Of a stretch of DNA of 9,239 nt, positions 1 through 6,631 are shown in pieces. The stretch lies in NCBI GenBank assembly GCA_031288055.1, contig JAITSD010000026.1:1-9239 (forward strand). Reading direction: 5' to 3'. The stretch is from Candidatus Opitulatrix roisinitermitis (GTDB lineage Bacteria > Actinomycetota > Actinomycetes > Actinomycetales > Bifidobacteriaceae). Numbering within the stretch: position 1 is the first letter of the stretch; each line of letters begins with the position of its first letter. A program made the translations under genes and the position numbers. The notes below the pieces were generated by a model. That model saw only the letters and a list, made by a program, of their open reading frames with translations. It was not told where the DNA came from and did no database searches.

Positions 1-299
1 CAGGGATCTGCTTGGGATGGATTAGTGAAATCTGGAACGAAAACACAGTAGATTCTAATACCAGAATTGTTTTGAGCCTTATTAAAGCTAGCTAAAACTT
101 GTGGTTTATCTGCAGTTAATAAATTATTAGGGTCTGTAATTTGAGAGGTAATTTGCATAGGTTTATACTTAGTTTTGGTCGTGTTTGTGAAGTTTTGTTC
201 ATCGGCTAAAGTTATACTAGGAAATATATTAATTAATAGACCAAATAAGCTGAACAATAATAGAAATAGGATACAATCAGTCTTTGGTAATTTATTCAT
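1..299 (-). CDS. Secreted TPM-domain protein, N-terminal part (runs off left edge)
   Basis: This open frame starts at ATG (297-299) and is still open at base 1, so only 99 codons are visible. Residues 9-31 form a hydrophobic signal segment ending in TLA before DEQ, which suggests export with cleavage after about residue 32. Residues 54-62 (ITDPNNLLT), followed by a helix and the strand IRIYCVFVP (81-89), match the opening of TPM (YgcG-type) domains, which usually begin with a V.D..N.L motif. Known TPM proteins are envelope-located and have been linked to photosystem repair or phosphatase activity; the role in this cell is unknown. The frame lies 19 nt after the MFS gene but has a -10-like TATAGT 9 nt before its ATG and no Shine-Dalgarno. 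The domain call is from pattern recognition on a fragment. Confidence 0.7.
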   Translation of the reverse strand, partial: MNKLPKTDCILFLLLFSLFGLLINIFPSITLADEQNFTNTTKTKYKPMQITSQITDPNNLLTADKPQVLASFNKAQNNSGIRIYCVFVPDFTNPSQADP

Positions 300-308
300 T
301 ATTAAAAT

Positions 309-314
309 ACTATA
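309..314 (-). promoter_or_regulatory. Putative -10 box of the TPM-domain gene
   Basis: Read on the minus strand this is TATAGT, ending 9 nt before the ATG. A transcript from it would have almost no leader, in keeping with the missing Shine-Dalgarno. No convincing -35 box is visible. Confidence 0.35.
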
Positions 315-318
315 ACAT

Positions 319-1533
319 TTAAACAAATTTATCTATTTTGATAGCTTTACTCCAAGGATAGGAGATTAAATTCCAAATGGCAAAAATAAATATTAGAATT
401 ATTAAACTAGTTTGTATGGATATTTTATCAATAGTTATTCCAGCAATTAAAGAACCTGCTGCACTGCCTAGATTTACCGTGGAACTAATCCATGAAAAAC
501 CTTGTGTTAGTCTAGCGTTAGGCACAATATCTCTCATAAGAGAATTTAAACAGGTAAAAAGGGGTGCTACTACAAATCCAGCTCCAAAAACCACTATAGG
601 AATAAAGAATATATTATTGTAGGTATATGTATAATTAATTAGGACGCACATAGTGAGAATTGTTAAAATAAGCATTCTTTTAGTTTGTGGTATATTTGTA
701 TGAATTAAACCATAAAGTAATCCGCCAACTAATGATGAAATTGAACCAATAGCTAAAACGAATCCAGAAATGATTGAATAACCAGCCTTAGTATAAATGG
801 CTGAAATTGTTACATTAGTTAAGCCGAAATTAACACCTAAAATAAAAGCTGTGGCTACACAAAAAGGTACTCCATGAATAGTTATAATAGGTTTTATTAA
901 ATTTTTATCAGCCGTAATTTCTTGGTGATTAGTTTTTTTAATTGGCGGTTCAGTAGATTTTAGTGTTGCAAAAAACAAGTTTCCTGTACCCGCTATTAAA
1001 AAAACTATCAATAGTGATATAATTGGCAGAGGACTGTTAGCTAAAATAACCCCTATAACCGGACCTAAAATAAAAGCGAAATCGTCACAAGCACTTTCAT
1101 AAGCATAAGCTGTATGTAAGTGTTTTGGGTTTTTTATAATATAGTTCCATCTTGTGCGAGTTAAAGAACCATAATAATATTGCGAAATCCCAGAAAGTCC
1201 AGCAAATAGGAATAAAAATAGATAAGGTAGATGAAAAATAAAAGTGCATATAAGCCCTGTTAAAGAACATAAATATATAATAGTTAATTTTAAAGTTATA
1301 AAGCTTTGTCCATATTTGTCAATTAATGACGCAAAAAATGGGGTGGCTAAAGCATAAGTTAAGGCCACTGTTGATGCTAGAGTAGCCGGTATAGCCCATG
1401 AAGATATATAGCTATAAGTTACAAATAAAATAGACATTTGATAAATTGGTTGAGGAAAACGGCAGATAATACCAACTAAAGCGAACTTTTTTGCTTCAGG
1501 GTATTGAAATATTTTTTTATATGGTGTCAACAT
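319..1533 (-). CDS. MFS transporter, 12-TM type
   Basis: This 404-residue, very hydrophobic protein has the length and layout of a major facilitator superfamily transporter, with about twelve membrane helices in two halves. After the second helix, residues 68-76 (ASLIDKYGQ) resemble the loop 2-3 motif A (G..aDryGrr); this form is common in actinobacterial-type MFS proteins. A charged central loop (about residues 190-215, PPIKKTNHQEITADKN) separates the halves. The ATG at 1533 sits 20 nt after the pgm stop codon, so the gene is probably co-transcribed with pgm. No clear Shine-Dalgarno is seen. The substrate cannot be deduced; drug/metabolite efflux and nutrient uptake are both possible. The small plus-strand frame at 377-622 inside it is a shadow. 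Confidence 0.85.
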   Translation of the reverse strand: MLTPYKKIFQYPEAKKFALVGIICRFPQPIYQMSILFVTYSYISSWAIPATLASTVALTYALATPFFASLIDKYGQSFITLKLTIIYLCSLTGLICTFIFHLPYLFLFLFAGLSGISQYYYGSLTRTRWNYIIKNPKHLHTAYAYESACDDFAFILGPVIGVILANSPLPIISLLIVFLIAGTGNLFFATLKSTEPPIKKTNHQEITADKNLIKPIITIHGVPFCVATAFILGVNFGLTNVTISAIYTKAGYSIISGFVLAIGSISSLVGGLLYGLIHTNIPQTKRMLILTILTMCVLINYTYTYNNIFFIPIVVFGAGFVVAPLFTCLNSLMRDIVPNARLTQGFSWISSTVNLGSAAGSLIAGITIDKISIQTSLIILIFIFAIWNLISYPWSKAIKIDKFV

Positions 1534-1553
1534 TAATTTTATTTTGCCACAAT

Positions 1554-3224
1554 TTATTCTAAAGATTTATCTACAACTTTTTTTGCCTCTTTTTGAATTA
1601 ATTTTAAATTGTCTTGAGATATAAAAGATTCAGCGTATATTTTATAAACATTTTCTGTACCAGATGGTCGAGCTGTAAACCAAGCATCTTTAGTTTCAAC
1701 TTTTAGCCCACCAATTGCAGCATTATTCCCGGGAGCCTTAGTTAATTTATTTATAATAGGTTCACCAGCTAGAGTGTTTGATTTTACATTTTCGGGGACA
1801 AGTGATTTTAATTTGGCTTTTTGTTCTAAAGTGGCAGAACTATCAATTCTTTCATAATAAGGTGTGCCATATTTTTCAGTTATAGTTTGATATAGATCTG
1901 ATGGTGATTTACCAGTTGTGGACATGATTTCACTAGCTAAGAGGTCAAGAATTATACCGTCTTTGTCAGTGGTCCAAACTTGTCCATTTAATTTTAGAAA
2001 AGAAGCTCCAGCTGATTCTTCACCGCCAAAACCAATAGTGCCATCAATTAAGCCATTCACAAACCATTTAAAACCAACAGGTACTTCTAATAATTGGCGG
2101 TCATTACCTTGAACCACATTGTCAATTATGCGTGACGATACTAAAGTTTTTCCCACGCTTATATTAGGGTTCCAATTAGGGCGATTAACTGGATTGAAAA
2201 GATAGTTAATGGCCACGGCTAAATAATGATTAGGATTCATTAAACCTGTTTTAGTAACAATGCCGTGACGATCGGCATCAGCATCATTACCTGTGGCAAT
2301 GTCGTATTTATTGCTCTGTTCCATAATTTGAGCTAACCCAGCCATAGCATATGGCGAAGAACAATCCATGCGGATTTTACCGTCCCAATCTAAATGCATA
2401 AATGACCATTTAGGATCTACTTTGGAATTAACTACTTCTAAATTTATTTTATAATAATCGGCAATAGCTTGCCAATATTCCACCGAAGCTCCTCCTAATG
2501 GGTCTGCTCCGATATGAAGTCCAGAATTACGAATTGGTGCAAAATTAATTATATTTTTTAGATCCCTTATATAATTATCGCGAAAATCATAGGGTTTTAC
2601 TAAGTCATTGTTTTTAGATATTTCATAAGTTACACGATTTATTTGTGAAAGATTATTATTTAAAATGGCATTAGCTCGTTTGGCAATCCAATTTGTGGCA
2701 TCGGTGTCAGCTGGACCGCCATTTGGGGGATTATATTTAAAACCACCATCAGATGGTGGATTATGTGATGGTGTAACTACAATACCGTCAGCTGTGTCAT
2801 TACCAGTTAATTTAAGTGATCCATTTGGCAAATTATTATATTGTAAAATAGCGTGAGATAAAGATGGTGTTGGTGTCCAAGAATTTCTGGAATCTACAAA
2901 AACTTTTACGTCATTAGCCACTAAAACCTCAATAGCAGATTTATAAGCTGGAATTGATAGGCAATGTGTATCAAAAGCAATAAATAAAGGACCTGAAATA
3001 TTTTGGGCTTTACGATATTCGCAAATAGCTTGTGTGGTGGCTAATATGTGATTTTCATTAAATGATTTTGTTAATGACGATCCTCTATGTCCAGAAGTGC
3101 CAAAAACAACTTTTTCAGTGGGGTTATTTATATCGGGTTTTAAATCATAATAAGCAGTTAAAACTTTATCTACATCTATTAAATCATTTGGTTGGGCAAT
3201 TTGACCGGCTCGAGAATCTATCAT
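1554..3224 (-). CDS. pgm: Phosphoglucomutase, alpha-D-glucose-phosphate-specific
   Basis: This enzyme interconverts glucose-1-phosphate and glucose-6-phosphate in the cytosol. The 556 residues are close to the length of E. coli Pgm (546). All hallmarks of the alpha-D-phosphohexomutase superfamily are present: N-terminal FGTSGHRGS (41-49), the phosphoserine loop TPSHNPP with catalytic Ser153, the metal loop GNDADADRHG with Asp314, Asp316 and Asp318, the sugar-binding loop GGEESAG (400-406), and the phosphate-binding RPSGTE (519-524). The opening DSRAGQIAQPNDLI is typical of this subfamily and supports the ATG at 3224. A -10 box lies 6 nt before the ATG, and there is no Shine-Dalgarno. The protein looks intact and functional. 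In a reduced genome it would feed glycogen or nucleotide-sugar metabolism, which is an inference. The MFS gene follows 20 nt downstream. Confidence 0.97.
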   Translation of the reverse strand: MIDSRAGQIAQPNDLIDVDKVLTAYYDLKPDINNPTEKVVFGTSGHRGSSLTKSFNENHILATTQAICEYRKAQNISGPLFIAFDTHCLSIPAYKSAIEVLVANDVKVFVDSRNSWTPTPSLSHAILQYNNLPNGSLKLTGNDTADGIVVTPSHNPPSDGGFKYNPPNGGPADTDATNWIAKRANAILNNNLSQINRVTYEISKNNDLVKPYDFRDNYIRDLKNIINFAPIRNSGLHIGADPLGGASVEYWQAIADYYKINLEVVNSKVDPKWSFMHLDWDGKIRMDCSSPYAMAGLAQIMEQSNKYDIATGNDADADRHGIVTKTGLMNPNHYLAVAINYLFNPVNRPNWNPNISVGKTLVSSRIIDNVVQGNDRQLLEVPVGFKWFVNGLIDGTIGFGGEESAGASFLKLNGQVWTTDKDGIILDLLASEIMSTTGKSPSDLYQTITEKYGTPYYERIDSSATLEQKAKLKSLVPENVKSNTLAGEPIINKLTKAPGNNAAIGGLKVETKDAWFTARPSGTENVYKIYAESFISQDNLKLIQKEAKKVVDKSLE

Positions 3225-3230
3225 ATTTAA

Positions 3231-3236
3231 ATAGTA
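3231..3236 (-). promoter_or_regulatory. Putative extended -10 promoter of pgm (leaderless)
   Basis: On the minus strand the sequence reads TGC-TACTAT, an extended -10 form, then six bases (TTAAAT), then the pgm ATG. Transcription would start at or next to the first base of the start codon. No clear -35 box is seen 17 nt upstream, which is common for extended -10 promoters. Confidence 0.5.
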
Positions 3237-3266
3237 GCATTTTTAAGTAATATATTTTTTTATTAA

Positions 3267-3662
3267 TTAGCGTTGTAAAAAATAAGCTAATAAACTATGA
3301 TTATTAAAAACAAATGGTGCTGTGCCAAATTGCCAAATTAATCTATATAGCCAATAAATAATTATTATAGAACAGGTTATAAAAATAAGTTTTTTAGCTA
3401 GTAAATTTTTGTTTAATTTATATAGAATTGCTAAGGCTATAGCTATGACAGGTAGCCAAACTCCGACTGCGGAATAGTAAAAAGCTTGAGACAAATCAAA
3501 TTGCAATAAAGATAAAATAGATCTAGTTATAAAACAGCCAGGACAAGGTATTCCGGTTATAAAATAAAAAGGACAAACCCAACCAAAAAGTAGAAAGAAG
3601 GTTATCATACTACCAAAAATAGTATAATCTTTTTTAGAAAAATTAGTTTTGGTTTGAAACAA
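3267..3662 (-). CDS. DUF2752 small membrane protein (TTG start)
   Basis: The protein has 131 residues and about three membrane helices. The family signature C-P-x(8)-G-x-P-C-P-G-C is visible: CPFYFITGIPCPGCFITRS starting at Cys30, with Cys40 and Cys43. It is followed by LLQFDLSQAFYYS, matching the helix after the CPGC motif in DUF2752. Usual members have CPGCG; here Phe replaces the last Gly. The start is TTG at 3662: an in-frame TGA lies two codons upstream, and the first internal ATG (3608, Met19) would cut into the first membrane helix. The gene overlaps the end of the DUF4234 gene by 20 nt, suggesting translational coupling. DUF2752 function is unknown; a membrane role with the paired cysteines is inferred. 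Confidence 0.85.
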   Translation of the reverse strand: MFQTKTNFSKKDYTIFGSMITFFLLFGWVCPFYFITGIPCPGCFITRSILSLLQFDLSQAFYYSAVGVWLPVIAIALAILYKLNKNLLAKKLIFITCSIIIIYWLYRLIWQFGTAPFVFNNHSLLAYFLQR

Positions 3663-4116
3663 TATTCAATCTATTTTGTAAAAGAGCTAGCGAAATAATA
3701 CTTAAACCAAAAATACTTAGAATAACATATATTATACCTTCATTTCGCGGCGATAAGTTTTTATTATTTTCAATATTTTCTAAGTCAGTACTAGTTACGT
3801 AAGTCCAATAAATTGTGTAAATGGAACAAGTTATAAGTGAAAATAAAACTACAGCAGCAGATGATCTTTTAGACTTTTGCTCTAGTGAATCTTGTATATC
3901 TTGATTTATTAAAGCTATCCAAACAAGGTAACACAGACCGCAGGTGATAATTGATAGAAAAATCCAAAGTCCTATAGAACGCCGAGCGGGCAGATAAGAG
4001 TAGCCGTTATTATCACTATTAATATTTATTTCAAGATTAATAGTCCGTTTATTTGAATGGTTATTATTCGAAAAATTTGAATTATCAGAATTATTATTAG
4101 ATGTGTATTCTGTCAT
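3643..4116 (-). CDS. DUF4234 membrane protein with Asn/Ser-rich N-terminal tail
   Basis: The protein has 157 residues. Residues 1-40 are a hydrophilic tail rich in Asn and Ser (NNNSDNSNFSNNNHSN). Three membrane helices follow at about 47-69, 86-108 and 127-146. The start of the membrane part, RRSIGLWIFLSIITCGLCY, matches the typical opening of DUF4234 (R.i.l.iilsiiTcGiy...W), and a second similar block, LFSLITCSIYTIYW (91-104), repeats the pattern. An AGGAG (4121-4125) lies 4 nt before the ATG. This makes it one of the few genes here with a good ribosome site and a leader of about 35 nt from a TATACT box. DUF4234 is often found with or fused to DUF2752, and here the two genes overlap. Function is unknown. 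Confidence 0.85.
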   Translation of the reverse strand: MTEYTSNNNSDNSNFSNNNHSNKRTINLEININSDNNGYSYLPARRSIGLWIFLSIITCGLCYLVWIALINQDIQDSLEQKSKRSSAAVVLFSLITCSIYTIYWTYVTSTDLENIENNKNLSPRNEGIIYVILSIFGLSIISLALLQNRLNIVSNQN

Positions 4117-4156
4117 AAATCTCCTATCGTAGAATAGAGTTTATATTACTATTTTT

Positions 4157-4162
4157 AGTATA
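4157..4162 (-). promoter_or_regulatory. Putative -10 box for the DUF4234-DUF2752 pair
   Basis: On the minus strand this reads TATACT, a near-perfect -10 hexamer. It lies 11 nt beyond the end of tRNA-Ala and about 40 nt before the DUF4234 ATG. It would give a leader containing the AGGAG. Read-through from the tRNA-Ala gene upstream is an alternative. Confidence 0.45.
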
Positions 4163-4172
4163 ACATGTTGGG

Positions 4173-4245
4173 TGGAGCTAGGGGGATTTGAACCCCCGAC
4201 CTTTTCAATGCCATTGAAACGCGCTACCAACTGCGCCATAGCCCC
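4173..4245 (-). tRNA. tRNA-Ala (anticodon GGC)
   Basis: The 73-nt gene folds into a perfect cloverleaf: acceptor GGGGCTA/TAGCTCC, D stem GCGC/GCGC with loop AGTTGGTA, anticodon stem TTTCA/TGAAA with loop ATGGCAT, and T stem GGGGG/CCCCC with loop TTCAAAT. The anticodon is GGC (4212-4210), which decodes GCC and GCU alanine codons. The third acceptor pair is G-U, the classic alanine identity element. The discriminator is A. The next bases are CCC, so the CCA end must be added by a nucleotidyltransferase. Confidence 0.97.
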
Positions 4246-4264
4246 TTGTAAATCAATACCCTTA

Positions 4265-4270
4265 TATGCT
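4265..4270 (+). promoter_or_regulatory. Putative -10 box of the CPTCG-DsbA-phosphatase cluster
   Basis: TATGCT lies 9 nt before the chosen ATG at 4280, just outside the divergent tRNA-Ala gene. There is no Shine-Dalgarno between it and the ATG, so a leaderless or very short-leader mRNA is likely. Confidence 0.35.
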
Positions 4271-4279
4271 AGCATTAAT

Positions 4280-4807
4280 ATGATGAAAAGGTATCTGGTT
4301 TTAATTTTATTATTTCTAGCAATTAGTTTAGTATTTGCTTTCATATTAACTTTTGCTATGAATGGATCATTTTACTTTTCATTATTAATTTCAGATATGC
4401 CAAGTAGCGATAGATTAGGTATTTTAGGTCAAGTATTCATTAGCATTTTTGATAATGTAAAGCAAGGGTTAAATGGCCTTTTAGTGATAATATTAGCTTT
4501 ATTACAAGGTGTAGCTATAACTTTAATGATTTATGCTAAAAAATATTCTCAAGCTAAAACCGTTTGTCGTATAGGTAAAGATTCTGGTTTGCAAGGAGTG
4601 GCTTTGTTAGTGTCTTTTATAGGCGTGGGTTGTCCAACTTGTGGCACATCTTTAATTGCTCCGATTTTAGCAGTTTTTGTTTCGGGCATATCGTCTGTAT
4701 ATATGAATTTAATTGGCAATTTAATATTAGTTATTTCATGTCTTTTATGTATTTTTGCTATACTTAATCTTATATATCAAATGAAAGGATTTAAGACAAA
4801 TGGATAA
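4280..4807 (+). CDS. Small membrane protein with intramembrane CPTCG motif
   Basis: I do not recognise a named family. From ATG 4280 (or the next codon, also ATG) the protein has 175 residues and about four membrane segments (roughly 4-26, 63-85, 104-133 and 139-166). The third segment holds GVGCPTCGTSLIAPI with Cys118 and Cys121, a CxxC pair inside or at the edge of the membrane. The frame stays open upstream to 4172, but that extension lies in tRNA-Ala and only translates the antisense tRNA (GGFEPPTFS), so it is rejected. The gene overlaps the DsbA-like gene by 8 nt, which argues for joint expression. A role in passing electrons to or from the DsbA-like protein, in the manner of DsbB/VKOR or DsbD/CcdA, is an inference from context. 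Its sequence does not show those families' other motifs. Confidence 0.8.
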   Translation: MMKRYLVLILLFLAISLVFAFILTFAMNGSFYFSLLISDMPSSDRLGILGQVFISIFDNVKQGLNGLLVIILALLQGVAITLMIYAKKYSQAKTVCRIGKDSGLQGVALLVSFIGVGCPTCGTSLIAPILAVFVSGISSVYMNLIGNLILVISCLLCIFAILNLIYQMKGFKTNG

Positions 4808-5561
4808 TAAAACTTATAAGCTTTTAGTTGGGGTAATTGTTGCTAGTTTGTTAGCTGTGGTGGTGGTTATTGTGGTAATTGTTAGTTTGAATAATACTGA
4901 TTCTAATTCAATTACTGCTTCAACAAATTCTCCTAATGTTAATTCAAGTTTGGCGGCTGACCCTGATAAACCTTGGCACGCTAATATGGTTTTAGGCAGT
5001 TTTGCTAAGACTAAGAATCATTTTGTTGAATATGCTGATCCTATGTGTGGTTATTGTGGCAAATTTTCTTTAGCTTTAATTCATAATTCGTCTGAGCTTT
5101 ATAGTAAATATTTGAATAATAATAAATTAACTTTGGAGGTTAGGTTAACTGATTTTTTGCAACAAAGTCAAGAGGATAATTCCACCAGAGCGGCGGAATA
5201 CGCTTATTGTGCAGCTGATCAAAATAAGTTTTTTGACTATTATGATTCTTTTATGACTAAATTAGACAAAGATTATTTTTCTAAAGGTATTGGTTCATAT
5301 CATGGAGCTCCTGAGATACCACATTTAGTGGATTCTTATTATGATGGTGTGGCTAGTCAAGCGGGTGTTGATAGTGCTAGTTTATCTAGTTGTCTATCAT
5401 CGGGTAAAGGGCAATCTTTGTTAAATCAAGCTACGGTATCTGCTCAAAAAATCGTTACTCAAGGTCTGCCTAGTTTTAATTTTAATTCTTTTACTACTAG
5501 CGGTTTTGATGGTTCTTGGGAAACTGTTAAAAAAATGTTTGCTGCTGGCGGAGTTTCTTAA
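4800..5561 (+). CDS. Membrane-anchored DsbA-like thiol oxidoreductase
   Basis: The protein has 253 residues. One N-terminal membrane anchor (about 7-30) is followed by a Ser/Asn-rich linker (31-52) and a thioredoxin-fold domain. The active site is DPMCGYCGKF, with Cys83 and Cys86 as a CGYC pair. The cis-proline loop is QGLPSF (Pro224). Between them is the helical insert expected of the DsbA family (Thioredoxin_4 type). The domain should lie outside the membrane and make, break or rearrange disulfides in exported proteins. AAAGGA (4784-4789) lies 10 nt before the ATG. The gene overlaps the CPTCG membrane protein and precedes the phosphatase by 2 nt, so all three probably share an mRNA. Two further cysteines (Cys137, Cys198) could form a structural disulfide. 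Whether it works as oxidase or isomerase cannot be told. Confidence 0.88.
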   Translation: MDNKTYKLLVGVIVASLLAVVVVIVVIVSLNNTDSNSITASTNSPNVNSSLAADPDKPWHANMVLGSFAKTKNHFVEYADPMCGYCGKFSLALIHNSSELYSKYLNNNKLTLEVRLTDFLQQSQEDNSTRAAEYAYCAADQNKFFDYYDSFMTKLDKDYFSKGIGSYHGAPEIPHLVDSYYDGVASQAGVDSASLSSCLSSGKGQSLLNQATVSAQKIVTQGLPSFNFNSFTTSGFDGSWETVKKMFAAGGVS

Positions 5562-5563
5562 AA

Positions 5564-6073
5564 ATGACATATATTATAAATGCTGTTTGCACAGGTAATA
5601 TATGTCGCTCAGCTATGGCAGAAATAGTTTTAAAGCAGGCATTTGCAGAAGCGGGTTTAGGTGTTAAAGTTATTTCAAAAGCTATTTCAGATGAGGAAAA
5701 AGGTAATCCTATAGATTCTAGAGCTGTGGAAAGTCTAGAAGATAAAGGATTTGTGGTAGGGGAACATAAAGCTAAAAGTATTACTAAAACCGATTTAAAA
5801 GAAGACAATTTGTTTTTGGCTATGACTCGTAAACATGCTAAATATTTATTAAAAATTGGAGCGTCAGGTAAAAAAGTTTATATGTATAGACAGTTTGAAA
5901 ATTCATCTAGTCCTGAGCCTTATGTGAATAGAGATGGCAGTGTTGATGATATTATTGATCCTTGGTATGGTGATCAAGAGGATTTTGATATAGCTTTGGA
6001 TCAGATAATGGACTGTACAAATAATATAGTAAAATTTGTTGAATGGGAAATTAATTATATCGGGAGTGAATAG
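5564..6073 (+). CDS. Low-molecular-weight protein tyrosine phosphatase
   Basis: The protein has 169 residues and is probably cytosolic, with no signal. The N-terminus carries the LMW-PTP P-loop VCTGNICRS: nucleophile Cys9 and Arg15 in a CX5R signature, plus the second cysteine Cys14 that protects the nucleophile in this family. The general acid is Asp132 in DPWYG, at the usual distance from the P-loop. Family members remove phosphate from phosphotyrosine proteins; arsenate reductases share the fold but need a different cysteine set not seen here. GGAG (5550-5553), inside the end of the DsbA-like gene, lies 10 nt upstream of the ATG, and the genes are 2 nt apart. The substrate is unknown; a matching tyrosine kinase is not in the window. 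The stop is TAG. Confidence 0.92.
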   Translation: MTYIINAVCTGNICRSAMAEIVLKQAFAEAGLGVKVISKAISDEEKGNPIDSRAVESLEDKGFVVGEHKAKSITKTDLKEDNLFLAMTRKHAKYLLKIGASGKKVYMYRQFENSSSPEPYVNRDGSVDDIIDPWYGDQEDFDIALDQIMDCTNNIVKFVEWEINYIGSE

Positions 6074-6114
6074 ATAAGTTAATTTTGTAGCTTTTTTATT
6101 TTCTTGTTTTTAGA

Positions 6115-6120
6115 TATACT
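6115..6120 (+). promoter_or_regulatory. Putative leaderless -10 promoter of the GcvH-like gene
   Basis: TATACT ends 6 nt before the ATG at 6127, so transcription would begin at the A of the start codon. No Shine-Dalgarno precedes the ATG. The 53-nt gap after the phosphatase gene also fits a separate promoter. Confidence 0.5.
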
Positions 6121-6126
6121 AAAAAT

Positions 6127-6504
6127 ATGAATATTCCAGAAGATTTGAAGTTTTCAAAAAATGATGTTTGGTTGTTGGAGCATGACACTACCCGTTTGGG
6201 TGTGACAGAACAAGCAGTCGATATGGTTGGCGATGTACAGTATGTTGGTACTGTGGATATGGGAACTAATCTTAGAGTGGGTGATGAAATAGGTAAGGTT
6301 CGTGGACCTAATGATCATTTTATTATTAAAAGCCCAGTGGCAGGTACTGTTGTGGCACTAAATGAAGAAGTTATAGAAAATGCTAGTATTTTGAATGAAG
6401 ATCCTTATGTTGATGGCTGGTTGATTAAAATTGATTTAGAGGACGAATTGGATGATAGTTTTATGACAAAAGAGGAATATTACGAATATAGAGATCAATT
6501 GTAA
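6127..6504 (+). CDS. GcvH-like lipoyl-domain protein lacking the lipoyl lysine
   Basis: The 125 residues match glycine cleavage H protein nearly end to end: W15, RLGVTEQAVDMVGDVQYV (23-40), VGDEIGKV (51-58), SPVAGTVVALNEE (69-81) and NEDPYVDGWLIKI (90-102). The lipoate normally sits on the Lys of ESVKA. Aligned without gaps between VGDE.G and SPV.G, that block here is VRGPNDH, and Asn62 occupies the lysine position. The nearest lysines (57 and 68) are out of place. The protein is therefore unlikely to carry lipoate or serve glycine cleavage. No GcvP, GcvT or lipoate ligase is in the window. The fold is certain from motifs; the function is unknown. A GcvH-derived protein with a new structural or carrier role is the best guess. 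Confidence 0.9.
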   Translation: MNIPEDLKFSKNDVWLLEHDTTRLGVTEQAVDMVGDVQYVGTVDMGTNLRVGDEIGKVRGPNDHFIIKSPVAGTVVALNEEVIENASILNEDPYVDGWLIKIDLEDELDDSFMTKEEYYEYRDQL

Positions 6505-6509
6505 TTTAT

Positions 6510-6533
6510 TTTAATTAGCGTTTTTTAATTAAA
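6510..6533. repeat. AT-only inverted repeat between GcvH-like gene and tRNA-Arg
   Basis: TTTAATTA (6510-6517) and TAATTAAA (6526-6533) are perfect inverted arms around an 8-nt loop GCGTTTTT. It starts 5 nt after the GcvH-like stop. It is too AT-rich for a confident terminator, and could simply be part of the tRNA-Arg promoter region. Confidence 0.3.
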
Positions 6534-6538
6534 TATTT

Positions 6539-6611
6539 GCCCCCGTAGCTCAGTGGATAGAGTAGAGGACTTCTAATCCTTTGGTCGCACGTTCGAATCG
6601 TGTCGGGGGCG
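6539..6611 (+). tRNA. tRNA-Arg (anticodon TCT)
   Basis: The 73-nt cloverleaf has acceptor GCCCCCG/CGGGGGC, D stem GCTC/GAGT with loop AGTGGATA, anticodon stem GAGGA/TCCTT with loop CTTCTAA, and T stem GCACG/CGTGT with loop TTCGAAT. The anticodon is TCT (6572-6574), reading AGA/AGG arginine codons, which are frequent in AT-rich genomes. The discriminator is G and no CCA is encoded. The T arm and acceptor 3' strand (6597-6609) are followed 9 nt later by their exact inverted copy, which could compete with correct folding of the precursor. Confidence 0.96.
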
Positions 6612-6631
6612 CTTCGCACCCCCGACACGAT
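6597..6631. repeat. 13-bp perfect palindrome joining the tRNA-Arg 3' end to its inverted copy
   Basis: ATCGTGTCGGGGG (6597-6609, the 3' end of tRNA-Arg) and CCCCCGACACGAT (6619-6631) are exact reverse complements separated by 9 nt (CGCTTCGCA). In RNA this is a very strong hairpin. It is not followed by a T run on the plus strand, so it does not look like an ordinary intrinsic terminator. It could be a processing signal, a recombination scar or an amplification artefact. Confidence 0.75.

Noticed and set aside
3666..3668. Alternative genetic code (TGA as Gly) that would extend DUF2752 upstream
   Set aside because: No conserved gene in the window contains an in-frame TGA, and the TTG start already gives a complete domain.
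4172..4279. Upstream extension of the CPTCG membrane protein gene (MELGGFEPPTFS)
   Set aside because: These codons are the antisense strand of tRNA-Ala. The real start is the ATG at 4280 or 4283, just before the first membrane helix.
4141..4344. Minus-strand frame giving GAMAQLVARFNGIEKVGG
   Set aside because: It is a translation of tRNA-Ala, a well-known false gene seen in many annotations.
5527..5808. Minus-strand frame of 93 codons
   Set aside because: It lies opposite the DsbA-like and phosphatase genes, both well supported by motifs.
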